DNA from: an uncultured Eubacteriales bacterium
GTDB taxonomy: Bacteria; Bacillota; Clostridia; Oscillospirales; Acutalibacteraceae
Assembly (NCBI GenBank): GCA_934692675.1
Contig: CAKUUD010000002.1
Coordinates: 186,001-250,000, forward strand
Length of the DNA: 64,000 bases
Direction: 5' to 3'
Positions 8,493-17,008 of this stretch are shown here, piece by piece. The notes under the pieces were generated by a model. It searched no databases. It saw only the letters and a list, made by a program, of their open reading frames with translations, and had not been told where the DNA came from. The position numbers and the translations under genes are program-made. How positions within the stretch are numbered: the first letter of the stretch is position 1; the number at the start of each line of letters is the position of its first letter.

Positions 8493-9394
8493 TGAATATA
8501 CATAACTTTAAGTATTTTTTGAAAGAGGGATTCAAGAATCTTTGGATTAATAGGGTTATGTCGGCGGCTTCGATGCTCGTTATGACTTGTTGCATGATAC
8601 TTACCGGTGGTGCGGTTTTGCTGTCGTACAACGTAAATGCTGCGCTTAAATCAGTTGAAAATAAAAATAGTATAACAGTGTTTTTGAACAGTGACATAAA
8701 ATCTTCTAATGTTAAAAGCGTAGGAGAAAAAATTTCTAGTATAGATAATGTTGTAGCTTGCGATTATTATTCAAGTCAGCAAGCAGCAGAAAAATACGAA
8801 GAAGTCCTAGGAACTTTATATGATGTGGTATGTGAAAAGGAAAATCCTTTTCCTGAAGCGTTCCACGTTACTATGGAAGATTTATCTTTATATAATGATA
8901 CGGTTTCGGAGATAAAAAATATTCCGGAAGTAGATTCAGTAAGTGATAGAAGTGAAACAGCTCAAAAGCTTACAAATCTGAGCCATCTTATTGCTCATGC
9001 CGGCGTTTGGATTGTTTGTTCGCTGGGAGTGGTTTCTCTCTTTATAATTTCTAACACGATTCGTATATCTATGCATAGTAGAAGATTTGAAATAAGCATA
9101 ATGAAATCCGTTGGCGCTACAAACTCTTTTATTAGGGCTCCTTTTATAGTGGAGGGAATTATAATCGGGTTTGTATCAGCTGCATTATCAACGGTAATAC
9201 TGGATTTGATTTATGATGTATTCTGGGCTGTAATTTCGGAAATTATGCCGTTTAGCGGGGTATATTGCGAAGATATGTTCTGGAAATTATTTGGAGCATT
9301 TTTGATTTCAGGTGTAGTGTTCGGAATAATCGGAAGTTATATATCTATAAGAAAATATCTTATAAAAGAGGGTGGAGAAGTTGTTGCTTGGTAA
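8492..9394 (+). CDS. ftsX: Cell-division ABC transporter permease FtsX
   Basis: FtsX is the four-helix membrane subunit of FtsEX. The 300-residue protein has an N-terminal membrane segment (about 25-48), a large extracellular loop (about 50-165) that would contact the hydrolase, and three C-terminal membrane helices starting near 170, 218 and 265. RRFEISIMKSVGAT is the typical cytosolic motif between the C-terminal helices. Length and topology fit the family. The 3' end overlaps the next gene by about 20 bases. Confidence 0.95.
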   Translation: MNIHNFKYFLKEGFKNLWINRVMSAASMLVMTCCMILTGGAVLLSYNVNAALKSVENKNSITVFLNSDIKSSNVKSVGEKISSIDNVVACDYYSSQQAAEKYEEVLGTLYDVVCEKENPFPEAFHVTMEDLSLYNDTVSEIKNIPEVDSVSDRSETAQKLTNLSHLIAHAGVWIVCSLGVVSLFIISNTIRISMHSRRFEISIMKSVGATNSFIRAPFIVEGIIIGFVSAALSTVILDLIYDVFWAVISEIMPFSGVYCEDMFWKLFGAFLISGVVFGIIGSYISIRKYLIKEGGEVVAW

Positions 9395-10613
9395 GAAATC
9401 AGTGAAATCCGTTTGTTCAATTTTGGCTTCCGGATTGCTACTTTTCGGGTATTCTTCAGCCCCAATGGTGTTCGCTGGTAGTTTTGAAGAAAATACTCGT
9501 TCTAAATCAGAACTTCAAAAAAGAAAGAAACAATTATCCGAAGAATTAAAAAAGGCAAGTTCTGAGGTTACCAAAGAAGCTAAGAATAAAGATTCGTTGG
9601 ACAAGCAGATAAAAGTTGTTCAGGAACAAATTGATGTTATAAATGCTTACATAAACAGCTTGGATAGAAATATTATTACTTTAAGGGAACAAATAAACGA
9701 ACTAAATCATCAAATTGAAGAAAAAGTTGAAGCTCTAAAGAAAAGTTTGGTATTGATATACAAAGCAGGAGACACTTCCACTTTGGATATAGTTCTAGGG
9801 GCGAAGGATTTTGAGGATTTTCTCGACAAGGCGGATATAGTAAGGTCTTTTAGCAGGAGCATCAATAATGCGATAGATGATTTGAAAAATGACCTAAAAA
9901 ATGTTGAGTCAAAAGAAAATGAAATAGTTCAGATAAAAAAAGACCAGGAATCCGAAAGGGTAAATTTGGAAAAAAGCCGTGAAATGTTGCAAAATCTTTT
10001 GGATGAAAGCGAAAAACTTCTTAATAATTTGCAAGATTCCGAAAAAGAAGTGAAAAAAGCAATAGACCAAAATGATGCGCAATTAAAAGTAATAGACGCC
10101 GAAATTCAAAAATATTACGAGGATCAGAGAAAGGCAGCTCAGCAATCTGCAAATAATAATACCAATAACGCTCCATCTAATGCGAATGTTCCGGTACAAA
10201 TTAAAAAAGGTGGATTCATATGGCCGGTGCCAGGATATAAAACGATAAGTTCGGGATTCAGCGATACTCAAAATCGTTCTCACGCTCACGGCGCTATTGA
10301 TATAGCGGGCAGAGGAATATATGGTGCTAATATAGTGGCTTCTTCTGCAGGCAAAGTTATAATGGTCAATACCGTTGTTAATTCCCAGGGTCAAGGTGGC
10401 GGCGGATATGGAAAATTTGTCGTAATTGACCACGGCAATGGAATCTCTACTCTTTATGGACATATGAGTAACGTGGCTGTATCGAAAGGTCAATCTGTTT
10501 CTCAGGGACAAGTTATAGGAAATGTAGGTAACACAGGATTTTCTACGGGTCCGCACTTGCATTTTGAATATCGTGTAAATGGCGTTAGAAGAAATCCCTT
10601 GGAAATAGTATAA
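9372..10613 (+). CDS. CwlO/EnvC-like M23 peptidoglycan hydrolase
   Basis: The protein is exported (signal peptide roughly residues 12-36, ending near MVFAG). A long coiled coil follows (about 40-260), then a low-complexity Asn/Pro linker, then a C-terminal LytM/M23 zinc peptidase domain. The zinc ligands are visible as HAHGAIDIAG and GPHLHFEY. It is the classical substrate-side partner of FtsEX, which binds the coiled coil and turns on endopeptidase activity. The start is uncertain: GTG at 9372 inside ftsX, or TTG at 9381/9384. Four hundred residues and this architecture resemble Firmicutes CwlO-like and EnvC-like proteins; cleavage specificity is inferred. Confidence 0.9.
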   Translation: MEKLLLGKKSVKSVCSILASGLLLFGYSSAPMVFAGSFEENTRSKSELQKRKKQLSEELKKASSEVTKEAKNKDSLDKQIKVVQEQIDVINAYINSLDRNIITLREQINELNHQIEEKVEALKKSLVLIYKAGDTSTLDIVLGAKDFEDFLDKADIVRSFSRSINNAIDDLKNDLKNVESKENEIVQIKKDQESERVNLEKSREMLQNLLDESEKLLNNLQDSEKEVKKAIDQNDAQLKVIDAEIQKYYEDQRKAAQQSANNNTNNAPSNANVPVQIKKGGFIWPVPGYKTISSGFSDTQNRSHAHGAIDIAGRGIYGANIVASSAGKVIMVNTVVNSQGQGGGGYGKFVVIDHGNGISTLYGHMSNVAVSKGQSVSQGQVIGNVGNTGFSTGPHLHFEYRVNGVRRNPLEIV

Positions 10614-10639
10614 AAATGCTTTACAGGAGTGATTTTTAA

Positions 10640-11575
10640 ATGAAAATTATGAATAAAAAAATTTCTCTTCTGGCAGTGATAGTTCTTATGTTTGTGGTAG
10701 GGGCGGTTGTGTATTCCTTGGGATATAGAATGGCTATGAATAAATTTAACAATGTGATTTCTTATAATCAAGAAAAACAGAAAATGTATTCCACATTGAG
10801 CGACGTTGATTATAATGTTAGGAATTTATGCATAGAAAACATAGACGAGGACAAGCTTATTACAGGAATTTGCAAAGGATACGTTTCTGGAGTCAGTGAA
10901 AATTGCAAGTTTTTTACCGATAATGAATATGAACAATTTGTAAATGAAAATAAAAATGCGCCGATAGATATTTCTGATAAAGTTATTAATTCAAAAATAG
11001 GATACATAAGAATAGGAAATTTGGCTGCCGGTTCAGGAAAAGTTTTTGAAAATAAATTGAAAGATTATACTTCTAATAATATTTCGAATTTTATTATCGA
11101 TTTGAGAAATTGCAACAAAGGCGAGGATGAGGAAGCCTTTGGGATTATTAAGAGCATCACTTCTGGCGAAAATATAGTCAGTGCCATTGATAAAAAGGGG
11201 CAAAGAGAGGTCGTTTGTTCTTCGAATATAGTTTTGCCGGAAATAAAAGTGGTTTGCTTGATTAATAAATATACTTCAGGTCCGTCGGAATTAATAGCTT
11301 CTTGTATAAAAGATGAGAATAGGTTTTATGTAATTGGCGATAAGACTTCTGGAAATGCTGTAAGAAGAAAAGCGGTCACATTTATAAATGGAAATGTTAT
11401 GTTGTTTCCGGATGCATATTATGTGACAAAATCTAACAGCAATATCTATCAAACGGGCGTGGCTCCTTCTATGGAATCATCGATGAGCGAGGAAAAGATA
11501 GATTTATTAAGTAAAAAAATGCTTGACTTTAATGAAGATGAACAATTAATAGATGCGGTGAATTATTTTGAATAG
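10640..11575 (+). CDS. S41 (Ctp)-like protein without catalytic Ser and Lys and without a PDZ domain
   Basis: An N-terminal membrane anchor (about residues 8-28) is followed by an S41-type core. CtpA/CtpB commonly sit after ftsEX-cwlO in Firmicutes, so synteny supports the family. The protein is short (311 residues) because the PDZ domain is missing: YVSGVSENCKFFT passes almost directly to SKIGYIRIGN. The catalytic segments align as YTSGPSELIASCIKD and GDKTSGNAV against the family's SASASE and GEPTFGKG. By that alignment Ser becomes Gly214 and Lys becomes Asn239, 25 residues apart as in Prc and CtpB. It is probably a pseudoprotease or scaffold. The alignment was made by eye. Confidence 0.8.
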   Translation: MKIMNKKISLLAVIVLMFVVGAVVYSLGYRMAMNKFNNVISYNQEKQKMYSTLSDVDYNVRNLCIENIDEDKLITGICKGYVSGVSENCKFFTDNEYEQFVNENKNAPIDISDKVINSKIGYIRIGNLAAGSGKVFENKLKDYTSNNISNFIIDLRNCNKGEDEEAFGIIKSITSGENIVSAIDKKGQREVVCSSNIVLPEIKVVCLINKYTSGPSELIASCIKDENRFYVIGDKTSGNAVRRKAVTFINGNVMLFPDAYYVTKSNSNIYQTGVAPSMESSMSEEKIDLLSKKMLDFNEDEQLIDAVNYFE

Positions 11576-12236
11576 TGTTTTTTCAAATTTTGCAAATATT
11601 GTTTATAATCTGATTTTTCCTCATCGTTGTGCGCTTTGCGATAATATAATCAGTAAAAATCTTTTAATTTGTCCGTCTTGTAACAAAAATTTAAAGCTTG
11701 AATTTTACAAAAGAAAAATATGCACGATAAATAACAAAGAAATTAACTGCATTGCTCCGTTTACTTATTCCGGTAAAGTTCGAGAGGCAATTATAAGATT
11801 TAAATTTCACAGCAAAGTAGGCAATTGTAAGTTCTTGTCTTCTGCGATGGTAAAGGCTTTGGAAAATTATAAAGAAAAATTTGATATAATTGTTCCAGTT
11901 CCGATTTCTTTAAATAGAAAAATGCAAAGAAAATACAATCAATGTGAAGTTTTAGCCGAAGAAATTAGTAAAAATGTTGCTATTCCGTGTAAAAATATTC
12001 TGGTTAAAATTGTAGATAATCCAGCTCAACATGATATTTCATCGGTTTATAAAAGTGAAAATGTCAAGAATGCTTATAAAGTTAATTCGGATTTTGAAAT
12101 TCGTGGTAAAAGAATTTTGTTGGTTGATGATGTGTGTACTACTGGCAATACACTGAAAGAGTGCGCGAAGACGCTGTTAAACAGCGGGGCTGATAGCGTA
12201 ATTTGTTTAGTTATTGCTCTTGCGAACCCCAAATAG
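11568..12236 (+). CDS. comFC: ComF-family phosphoribosyltransferase-like protein
   Basis: An N-terminal four-Cys zinc ribbon (CALCDN and CPSCNK) is joined to a type I phosphoribosyltransferase fold with the PRPP-binding loop ILLVDDVCTTGNT. At 222 residues it matches ComFC/GntX proteins, which in transformable bacteria act with the ComFA helicase in DNA uptake. No comFA is present here. The gene overlaps the S41-like gene by eight bases and closes the ftsE operon just before a terminator. A competence role is not established by the context. Confidence 0.9.
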   Translation: MNSVFSNFANIVYNLIFPHRCALCDNIISKNLLICPSCNKNLKLEFYKRKICTINNKEINCIAPFTYSGKVREAIIRFKFHSKVGNCKFLSSAMVKALENYKEKFDIIVPVPISLNRKMQRKYNQCEVLAEEISKNVAIPCKNILVKIVDNPAQHDISSVYKSENVKNAYKVNSDFEIRGKRILLVDDVCTTGNTLKECAKTLLNSGADSVICLVIALANPK

Positions 12237-12248
12237 TAATTTTATAAA

Positions 12249-12280
12249 AAAGAAGTACAAATATATTTTGTACTTCTTTA
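12249..12280 (+). terminator. Terminator after comFC
   Basis: AAAGAAGTACAAA and TTTGTACTTCTTT form a perfect 13-bp stem with a five-base loop, ending in T residues. Confidence 0.85.
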
Positions 12281-12298
12281 AAAATGTTTAAAAAAACG

Positions 12299-12327
12299 TT
12301 GCATTTTAATTTTAAATATGTTATAAA
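12299..12327 (+). promoter_or_regulatory. Promoter for the USP-like secreted protein
   Basis: TTGCAT (12299-12304), a 17-base spacer and TATAAA (12322-12327) stand about 30 bases before the start, followed by an ATAGGAG ribosome-binding site. The gene therefore has its own transcription unit. Confidence 0.7.
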
Positions 12328-12358
12328 AGTATCATAAAGAAACGATAGGAGAAATTAG

Positions 12359-13162
12359 ATGAAAAAGATAATTGCTACTATTATGGCTTTGTTAACAATA
12401 GGTGGTTCTCAAGCATCGGCTCTAAGTAAGAACACAATAAAAAAAGCAGTTTCTAGCGTTAGCACTAAAATTCTTCCAGCCGCAGCTGTTACCTTAGGAG
12501 TTGGAGTTTTGGCAAAGAAATTTATGCAAACTCACAATAATTCCAATTCTGAATTTATAAAAGCTTGCAATAAGACCAATCCTGAAAGGGAAGCTTATGA
12601 GGACGGAATCAGATACATAAAATGGCATAGTTCTATGTGCTGGTTCAATGCTTCTATATTAAATTTGTATTATGATGATTATTATAGAGATTATCTTTAC
12701 AATTTGAAAGAGGATACTTACAAAGAAGATGATAAGGTTTGCAAAAAAGTTACTATAGAATTATCCAGATTGATTAAGAAAATTAAAAACTCTCCTACAT
12801 GTATGTGCGAATTGACCAAAGAAGATTACAATAGAGTTTTGTCTTCGTACGACGATCCGAATTACAGGTTTGCTAGATGTGGCGGAGATATTAGTATGTT
12901 GTTTATTAACTCAATAACGTACTATGATTTACAACGCTCACCTTCGAGGAATCAGATTGCAAGCAGAACTGTGTCGTCAGTTTATAGAAATGGTCATTAT
13001 TATAACTTATATTATAGCAAAAAAAGCAATCGTCTCTATTCTATCGGCCGAATTGTATACGAAGGTTTTGGAAATTCTGTGGAGGTTATTTCCTCTGAAA
13101 CTGATAAAAATAATTGGTTGGACCAGATTAAAAGTAATCGAGTAATTTATATTGTTAAGTAA
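12359..13162 (+). CDS. Exported putative cysteine protease with USP-like Cys and His boxes
   Basis: No family could be named with certainty. The N-terminus is a Sec signal peptide (MKKIIATIMALLTIGGSQAS); a second hydrophobic stretch covers about residues 38-55. Three segments resemble the ubiquitin-specific protease (C19) pattern in the correct order: SSMCWFNASILNLYY with candidate nucleophile Cys94, RCGGDISMLFINSI near 173-186 resembling the QQDAxEF box, and NGHYYNLYY with candidate His213 resembling the GHY box. Spacing is compact compared with eukaryotic USPs (267 residues in total). It is monocistronic with its own promoter and is convergent with nth, five bases away. A papain-fold cysteine protease of another family is the main alternative. 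Confidence 0.6.
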   Translation: MKKIIATIMALLTIGGSQASALSKNTIKKAVSSVSTKILPAAAVTLGVGVLAKKFMQTHNNSNSEFIKACNKTNPEREAYEDGIRYIKWHSSMCWFNASILNLYYDDYYRDYLYNLKEDTYKEDDKVCKKVTIELSRLIKKIKNSPTCMCELTKEDYNRVLSSYDDPNYRFARCGGDISMLFINSITYYDLQRSPSRNQIASRTVSSVYRNGHYYNLYYSKKSNRLYSIGRIVYEGFGNSVEVISSETDKNNWLDQIKSNRVIYIVK

Positions 13163-13167
13163 AATTG

Positions 13168-13809
13168 TTAGTTTGTAGATTTGGAATTTCCGAATTTGCA
13201 AATTTTTTTTAGGCAGCATAACTCGCATTTAGGGTTTATGGCAGTGCAAACCTTCCTTCCGTGTGCGACTAATCTATGACAAAAGTTTGTTGATTCATCT
13301 TTGGGCAATAAATCTTTCATAAAAAATTCAATTTTTACGGGGTCTTTCATGTTGTGAAATCCCAATCGATTTGTTATTCGCGTGAAATGTGTGTCCACTA
13401 TTACAACATCTTTTTTATAAATTTCACCTAATAAAACGTTAGCTGTTTTTCGTCCTATTCCTGGCAATGATGTTAAATTTTCTATGTTATCCGGAACTTT
13501 TCCGTTGAAATCGCTCATAATTTTTTTGCAAATTTCTATTATATCCGATGATTTCACTTTATAAAATCCACAGGATTTTATTATGTTTTGTACGTCTTCT
13601 GGTTTTGCTTCCGAAAAATCTTTTGCATTTTTATATTTTTCAAAAAGCTTTGGAGTAACCATGTTCACTCTTGCGTCTGTGCATTGTGCCGCCAGTCTCG
13701 TGGCAATAAGAAGCTGCAAATCATTTTCATAATTTAATGTACACTTGCAGACTGGATATTCCTTTTTTAGTAATTCGACAGCCAACTCAGCTTTTTTATG
13801 AATGTCCAT
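13168..13809 (-). CDS. nth: Endonuclease III
   Basis: Nth is a base-excision-repair glycosylase/AP lyase for oxidised pyrimidines. The helix-hairpin-helix LPGIGRKTANVLLGE, the catalytic Asp region VDTHFTRITNRLG, and the C-terminal 4Fe-4S cluster ligands (C-x6-C-x2-C-x5-C in VCTAINPKCELCCLKKIC) are all present. At 213 residues the length is normal. Its 3' end nearly meets the convergent secreted-protein gene, with no separate terminator visible between them. Confidence 0.96.
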   Translation of the reverse strand: MDIHKKAELAVELLKKEYPVCKCTLNYENDLQLLIATRLAAQCTDARVNMVTPKLFEKYKNAKDFSEAKPEDVQNIIKSCGFYKVKSSDIIEICKKIMSDFNGKVPDNIENLTSLPGIGRKTANVLLGEIYKKDVVIVDTHFTRITNRLGFHNMKDPVKIEFFMKDLLPKDESTNFCHRLVAHGRKVCTAINPKCELCCLKKICKFGNSKSTN

Positions 13810-13858
13810 TTATTTATCATTCCTTTGCAGTATTTTATTGTATGTTTTATTGAAAAAC

Positions 13859-13886
13859 AAAAAGGCCACTCAATATTTGAGCGACC
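13859..13886 (-). terminator. Terminator of the small exported protein gene
   Basis: Read on the minus strand, GGTCGCTCAA and TTGAGTGGCC form a 10-bp stem (two G-U pairs) with a 3-base loop, followed by TTTTT. It separates the small gene from nth. Confidence 0.8.
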
Positions 13887-13905
13887 CCTCAATATTAACT
13901 AATAA

Positions 13906-14145
13906 TTATTGTTTGGAAACTGCTGGTTCCGTTTTCACTTCACTTTTTTGACTATTTTTGTTAAAGACTTTTGATACTTTGTTCATTGCACCTTTTCCAA
14001 AATTTTGCACTCCGGTCACTGCGCTATCAAACTTATTATTAATTGGTTCATGATTTTTAGCACCCACTACAGCTGCTCCTGCTAATGTTGTTGAAACGGC
14101 TACTGCTGCCATAGTGGCTACTACTACTTTTTTTACAATACTCAT
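13906..14145 (-). CDS. Small exported or membrane-anchored protein of unknown function
   Basis: I do not recognise a family. The 79-residue product has a basic start (MSIVKKV) and a hydrophobic Ala/Val-rich stretch (residues 7-29) that could be a signal peptide or anchor. A Lys/Asn-rich soluble tail without Cys follows, containing NFGKGAMNKVSKVFNKNS. It is a real gene by signals: a consensus-like promoter, an AAGGAG ribosome-binding site directly before ATG, and its own terminator. Nothing in the sequence indicates its job. Confidence 0.7.
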   Translation of the reverse strand: MSIVKKVVVATMAAVAVSTTLAGAAVVGAKNHEPINNKFDSAVTGVQNFGKGAMNKVSKVFNKNSQKSEVKTEPAVSKQ

Positions 14146-14187
14146 AATTTTATTCTCCTTAAATTAAAATTTTGTTCCACATTACAT

Positions 14188-14216
14188 ATTATATCATTAA
14201 AATTTATATAAATCAA
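14188..14216 (-). promoter_or_regulatory. Promoter of the small exported protein gene
   Basis: On the minus strand, TTGATT (14211-14216), a 17-base spacer and consensus TATAAT (14188-14193) lie about 43 bases before the ATG. Confidence 0.75.
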
Positions 14217-14276
14217 TAGAGTTTTTAAAATTCATTACAATTTATAAAAAAATTACACGAATGTTTAAAAAATATA

Positions 14277-14879
14277 TCAAACTTCACTTCGGCCTTTTAG
14301 AGCGCGGGACAAAGTTACTTCATCGGCATACTCAAGCGTCGCTCCTACGGGTATGCCGTACGCCAGGCGAGTAACTACCACGCCCAATGGTTTTAACAAT
14401 TTCGAAATGTACATCGACGTCGCTTCGCCCTCAACGGTAGGGTTAGTGGCGACAATAACCTCTTTTATTTCGTTTTTTTGAACTCTATCCAGCAACTCCT
14501 TAATATGAATCTGATCCGGTCCCACGCCATTTAAAGGCGATATAGTTCCGTGCAAAACTTGATAAAGCGCGTGAAACTCTTGCGTTCTTTCGATCGCGTT
14601 AACATCGCGAGGATCCTCCACAACACATATCGTGGAAGTGTCTCTCGATTTATCGGTGCAGATGTCGCATATTTCTTTATCGGTGAAATTGCAACAATTT
14701 TTACAATAATGGATATTATTTTTGGCTTCTACAATGGCTTCGGCAAATTCATCTGCCTTCTCTTTTGGCATTTTTAAAACAGAATACGCTAAGCGCATAG
14801 CCGTTTTGTTGCCTATTCCCGGTAGCCTTTCAAAATTTTCAGCGAGCTTTTCAAGAGGAGTAATAAAATGCTTGCTCAT
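14277..14879 (-). CDS. recR: Recombination mediator RecR
   Basis: RecR helps load RecA at gaps together with RecO/RecF. The 200-residue protein has the N-terminal helix-hairpin-helix (RLPGIGNKTAMRLAY), the four-Cys zinc finger (CKNC and CDIC), and the Toprim domain starting CVVEDPRDVNAIE. Length is standard. It is the last gene of the dnaX-ybaB-recR operon, starting one base after ybaB ends. Confidence 0.97.
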   Translation of the reverse strand: MSKHFITPLEKLAENFERLPGIGNKTAMRLAYSVLKMPKEKADEFAEAIVEAKNNIHYCKNCCNFTDKEICDICTDKSRDTSTICVVEDPRDVNAIERTQEFHALYQVLHGTISPLNGVGPDQIHIKELLDRVQKNEIKEVIVATNPTVEGEATSMYISKLLKPLGVVVTRLAYGIPVGATLEYADEVTLSRALKGRSEV

Positions 14880-14880
14880 T

Positions 14881-15225
14881 TTAGAACAACCCCGGAATAT
14901 GCATTTGTCCGGAAATACTTTGCATCATATCTTCTTTTTCTTGAGTGGCTGTTCTTAACGCCTCATTTATAGCTGCTATTATCAAGTCTGAGAGCATGCT
15001 TACGTCCTCGGGATCAACCACTTCCGGTTTTATATCTATATTTTTGACTTCTAATTTGCCGGATATAGTAACTTTTACTGCCTCGCCGCCTGAACTTGCG
15101 CTGTACTCTTTTTCTTCAAGTTCCTTAGAAGCTTTTTCCATTTGTTCTTGTGCCTCTTGAGCTTGTTTTGCGAGCGCTTGGATATTATTCATTCCGGATC
15201 CATTTTTGGGTAATCTGACTTTCAT
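14881..15225 (-). CDS. YbaB/EbfC nucleoid-associated protein
   Basis: This 114-residue DNA-binding protein of the YbaB/EbfC family probably acts as a homodimer on the nucleoid. Recognisable are the N-terminal helix (QALAKQAQEAQEQMEKASKE) and the conserved core GGEAVKVTISGKLEVKNIDI. The Gly/Met-containing N-terminus is slightly longer than usual. It overlaps the end of dnaX by four bases, and the dnaX-ybaB-recR order is highly conserved. Confidence 0.95.
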   Translation of the reverse strand: MKVRLPKNGSGMNNIQALAKQAQEAQEQMEKASKELEEKEYSASSGGEAVKVTISGKLEVKNIDIKPEVVDPEDVSMLSDLIIAAINEALRTATQEKEDMMQSISGQMHIPGLF

Positions 15226-16718
15226 ATGTTTTCCTCCAACTTTATATTGTTTTTTTGTGCTTTTTCTACTATTTTATTCAATGGGTCATTTCCCTCATCA
15301 GCGGGTGGGGTGTAGGGGCCTAAATTATAATATTTTCCTGTAATTTCCCTTACAATGTTTTTTATTGAGTTTCTGTAATTCGCATTCCGCAAGAGTTCAA
15401 AAGCCACCGCTCTTTTGGACTCAATCAATATATAATTTTTATTTTCGTGCGCTTTGGAATCTTTTAGCGCGATATAAAGAGATTTCAGTTCGGGTTTTTC
15501 TTTTAAATTTTCTAAAATTCTATTCCATGGTTCAAATTCGTTTTCTTGGACTGGGGCATTTAAAATTCCTAGAGATATTTTATCTTTTGGCGGATTGGGT
15601 TCGTTTTCTACTTCGGCTTTTTTCGGAATTTTTATTTTAGGTTTAGCATCGTTCGAAATATTTTCTCCCTGTACGCAAAGTTTTACCAAAGCTAATTCAA
15701 GCTCTATTTTATTATTTGCTCCGTTGCTCATATTTTTGAGAGATTCCTGAAGTATGTCCATAGAATTTAAAATATCCTGCATGTTTAATTTAGATGCCGA
15801 ATCTTTAATTTTTTCTGAGCCTGAATTCGTGACTTTATACACCATTATATCTCTATAATAATTTAGAAGTTCTTCGCAAAGTTTACTGAAGTTTTTCGAT
15901 TGGATATAGAGGTCGTTCACAAGATTTAGGCAAGATTTGCCATCTTTATTACATATAAAATCAATAAATTCCGTGATGTATTCATTTCCTGATATTCCTA
16001 AAATTTTTTTAACCGACGCCGCGGTAATGTCATCTTTAGACAAATTACAGCACTGGTCAAGAATAGAAAGAGCGTCGCGCATGGCTCCATCTGCGGAATA
16101 AGAAATTAATTTTAGCGCTTCGTCTTCAATGGAGATTTTTTCTTCATTACATATATATTTCAACCTTTTGAATATATCGTCAGAAGAAATCCTGTAAAAG
16201 TCGAATCGTTGACATCTAGAAAGTATAGTGGCTGGGATTTTTTGAACTTCCGTCGTGGCTAAAATAAAAATAACGTGTGGAGGAGGCTCTTCTAATATTT
16301 TTAGAAATGCATTGAACGCGCCGGTCGAAAGCATATGAACTTCATCTACGATATAGACTCTATACTTGCATTTCACCGGAGAGAACACAAGCTCTTCCTT
16401 CATAGTTCTTATATTTTCTACGCTATTATTGCTTGCCGCATCTATTTCAACTATGTCCAGCAGACTTTCAGATTCTGCTTCTTTGCAAATTTCACACTGC
16501 CTACAAGCTTCACCCGAAACAACATTTTTGCAGTTTACAGATTTAGCAAATATTTTCGCACAAGTTGTCTTACCGGTTCCTCGTGACCCTGTGAAAAGAT
16601 AAGCATGAGAAATTCTACCGGAATCGATTTCTCTTTTCAATGTTTCGGTTATGTGATTTTGCCCGACTACATCACTAAAACTTTTTGGACGCCATTTTCG
16701 ATAAAGTGCTTGATACAT
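15222..16718 (-). CDS. dnaX: DNA polymerase III gamma/tau subunit
   Basis: DnaX is the clamp-loader ATPase. The 498-residue protein begins MYQALYRKWRPKSFSDVVGQ, with Walker A GSRGTGKTT, the zinc-binding Cys cluster (CRQCEIC), Walker B VDEVHMLS and the sensor region LATTEVQKIP. Domain III follows, and a short Lys/Pro-rich tau-like tail. It is shorter than E. coli tau but normal for Clostridia. The SRP RNA gene lies just upstream on the same strand, a common arrangement. Confidence 0.96.
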   Translation of the reverse strand: MYQALYRKWRPKSFSDVVGQNHITETLKREIDSGRISHAYLFTGSRGTGKTTCAKIFAKSVNCKNVVSGEACRQCEICKEAESESLLDIVEIDAASNNSVENIRTMKEELVFSPVKCKYRVYIVDEVHMLSTGAFNAFLKILEEPPPHVIFILATTEVQKIPATILSRCQRFDFYRISSDDIFKRLKYICNEEKISIEDEALKLISYSADGAMRDALSILDQCCNLSKDDITAASVKKILGISGNEYITEFIDFICNKDGKSCLNLVNDLYIQSKNFSKLCEELLNYYRDIMVYKVTNSGSEKIKDSASKLNMQDILNSMDILQESLKNMSNGANNKIELELALVKLCVQGENISNDAKPKIKIPKKAEVENEPNPPKDKISLGILNAPVQENEFEPWNRILENLKEKPELKSLYIALKDSKAHENKNYILIESKRAVAFELLRNANYRNSIKNIVREITGKYYNLGPYTPPADEGNDPLNKIVEKAQKNNIKLEENI

Positions 16719-16755
16719 CCTTTAATACCTCGCTTGCAAAATCGATTTTTGCTTT

Positions 16756-16890
16756 ATGTAATTTAACATGCAGTCACAGAATTAACTACATCGCACGAAA
16801 CATACTGCTTAATGCTGCTCGGTTCCCCGCCTGACATGGTTCACAGTCATTCGCCGTATAGCACCCAGATGACTGCATGTTAAATTACAT
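16756..16890 (-). ncRNA. ffs: Signal recognition particle RNA (4.5S-type)
   Basis: Read on the minus strand, the segment contains the SRP domain IV hallmark: GTGAACCATGTCAGG, then GGGGAACCGAGCAGC, then ATTAAGCAG. This is the Ffh-binding hairpin with its tetraloop. The ends are a perfect 20-bp inverted repeat (16756-16775 with 16871-16890), forming a long terminal helix. Total length is about 135 nt. Position directly upstream of dnaX is typical of Firmicutes. Exact ends are estimated from the helix. Confidence 0.88.
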
Positions 16891-16925
16891 GCATCTTGAT
16901 TATTAATTGCATAAGACTTAAAATT

Positions 16926-16954
16926 AGTATACACCATAATTATGTTAAATACAA
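16926..16954 (-). promoter_or_regulatory. Promoter for the SRP RNA
   Basis: On the minus strand TTGTAT (16949-16954), a 17-base spacer and TATACT (16926-16931) lie about 36 bases before the predicted 5' end. A short processed leader is implied. Confidence 0.6.
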
Positions 16955-17008
16955 GAAAAATATTTTATTTTTTTAAATAAATATATTTCCGAAAGGAATG
17001 AAATTAAT

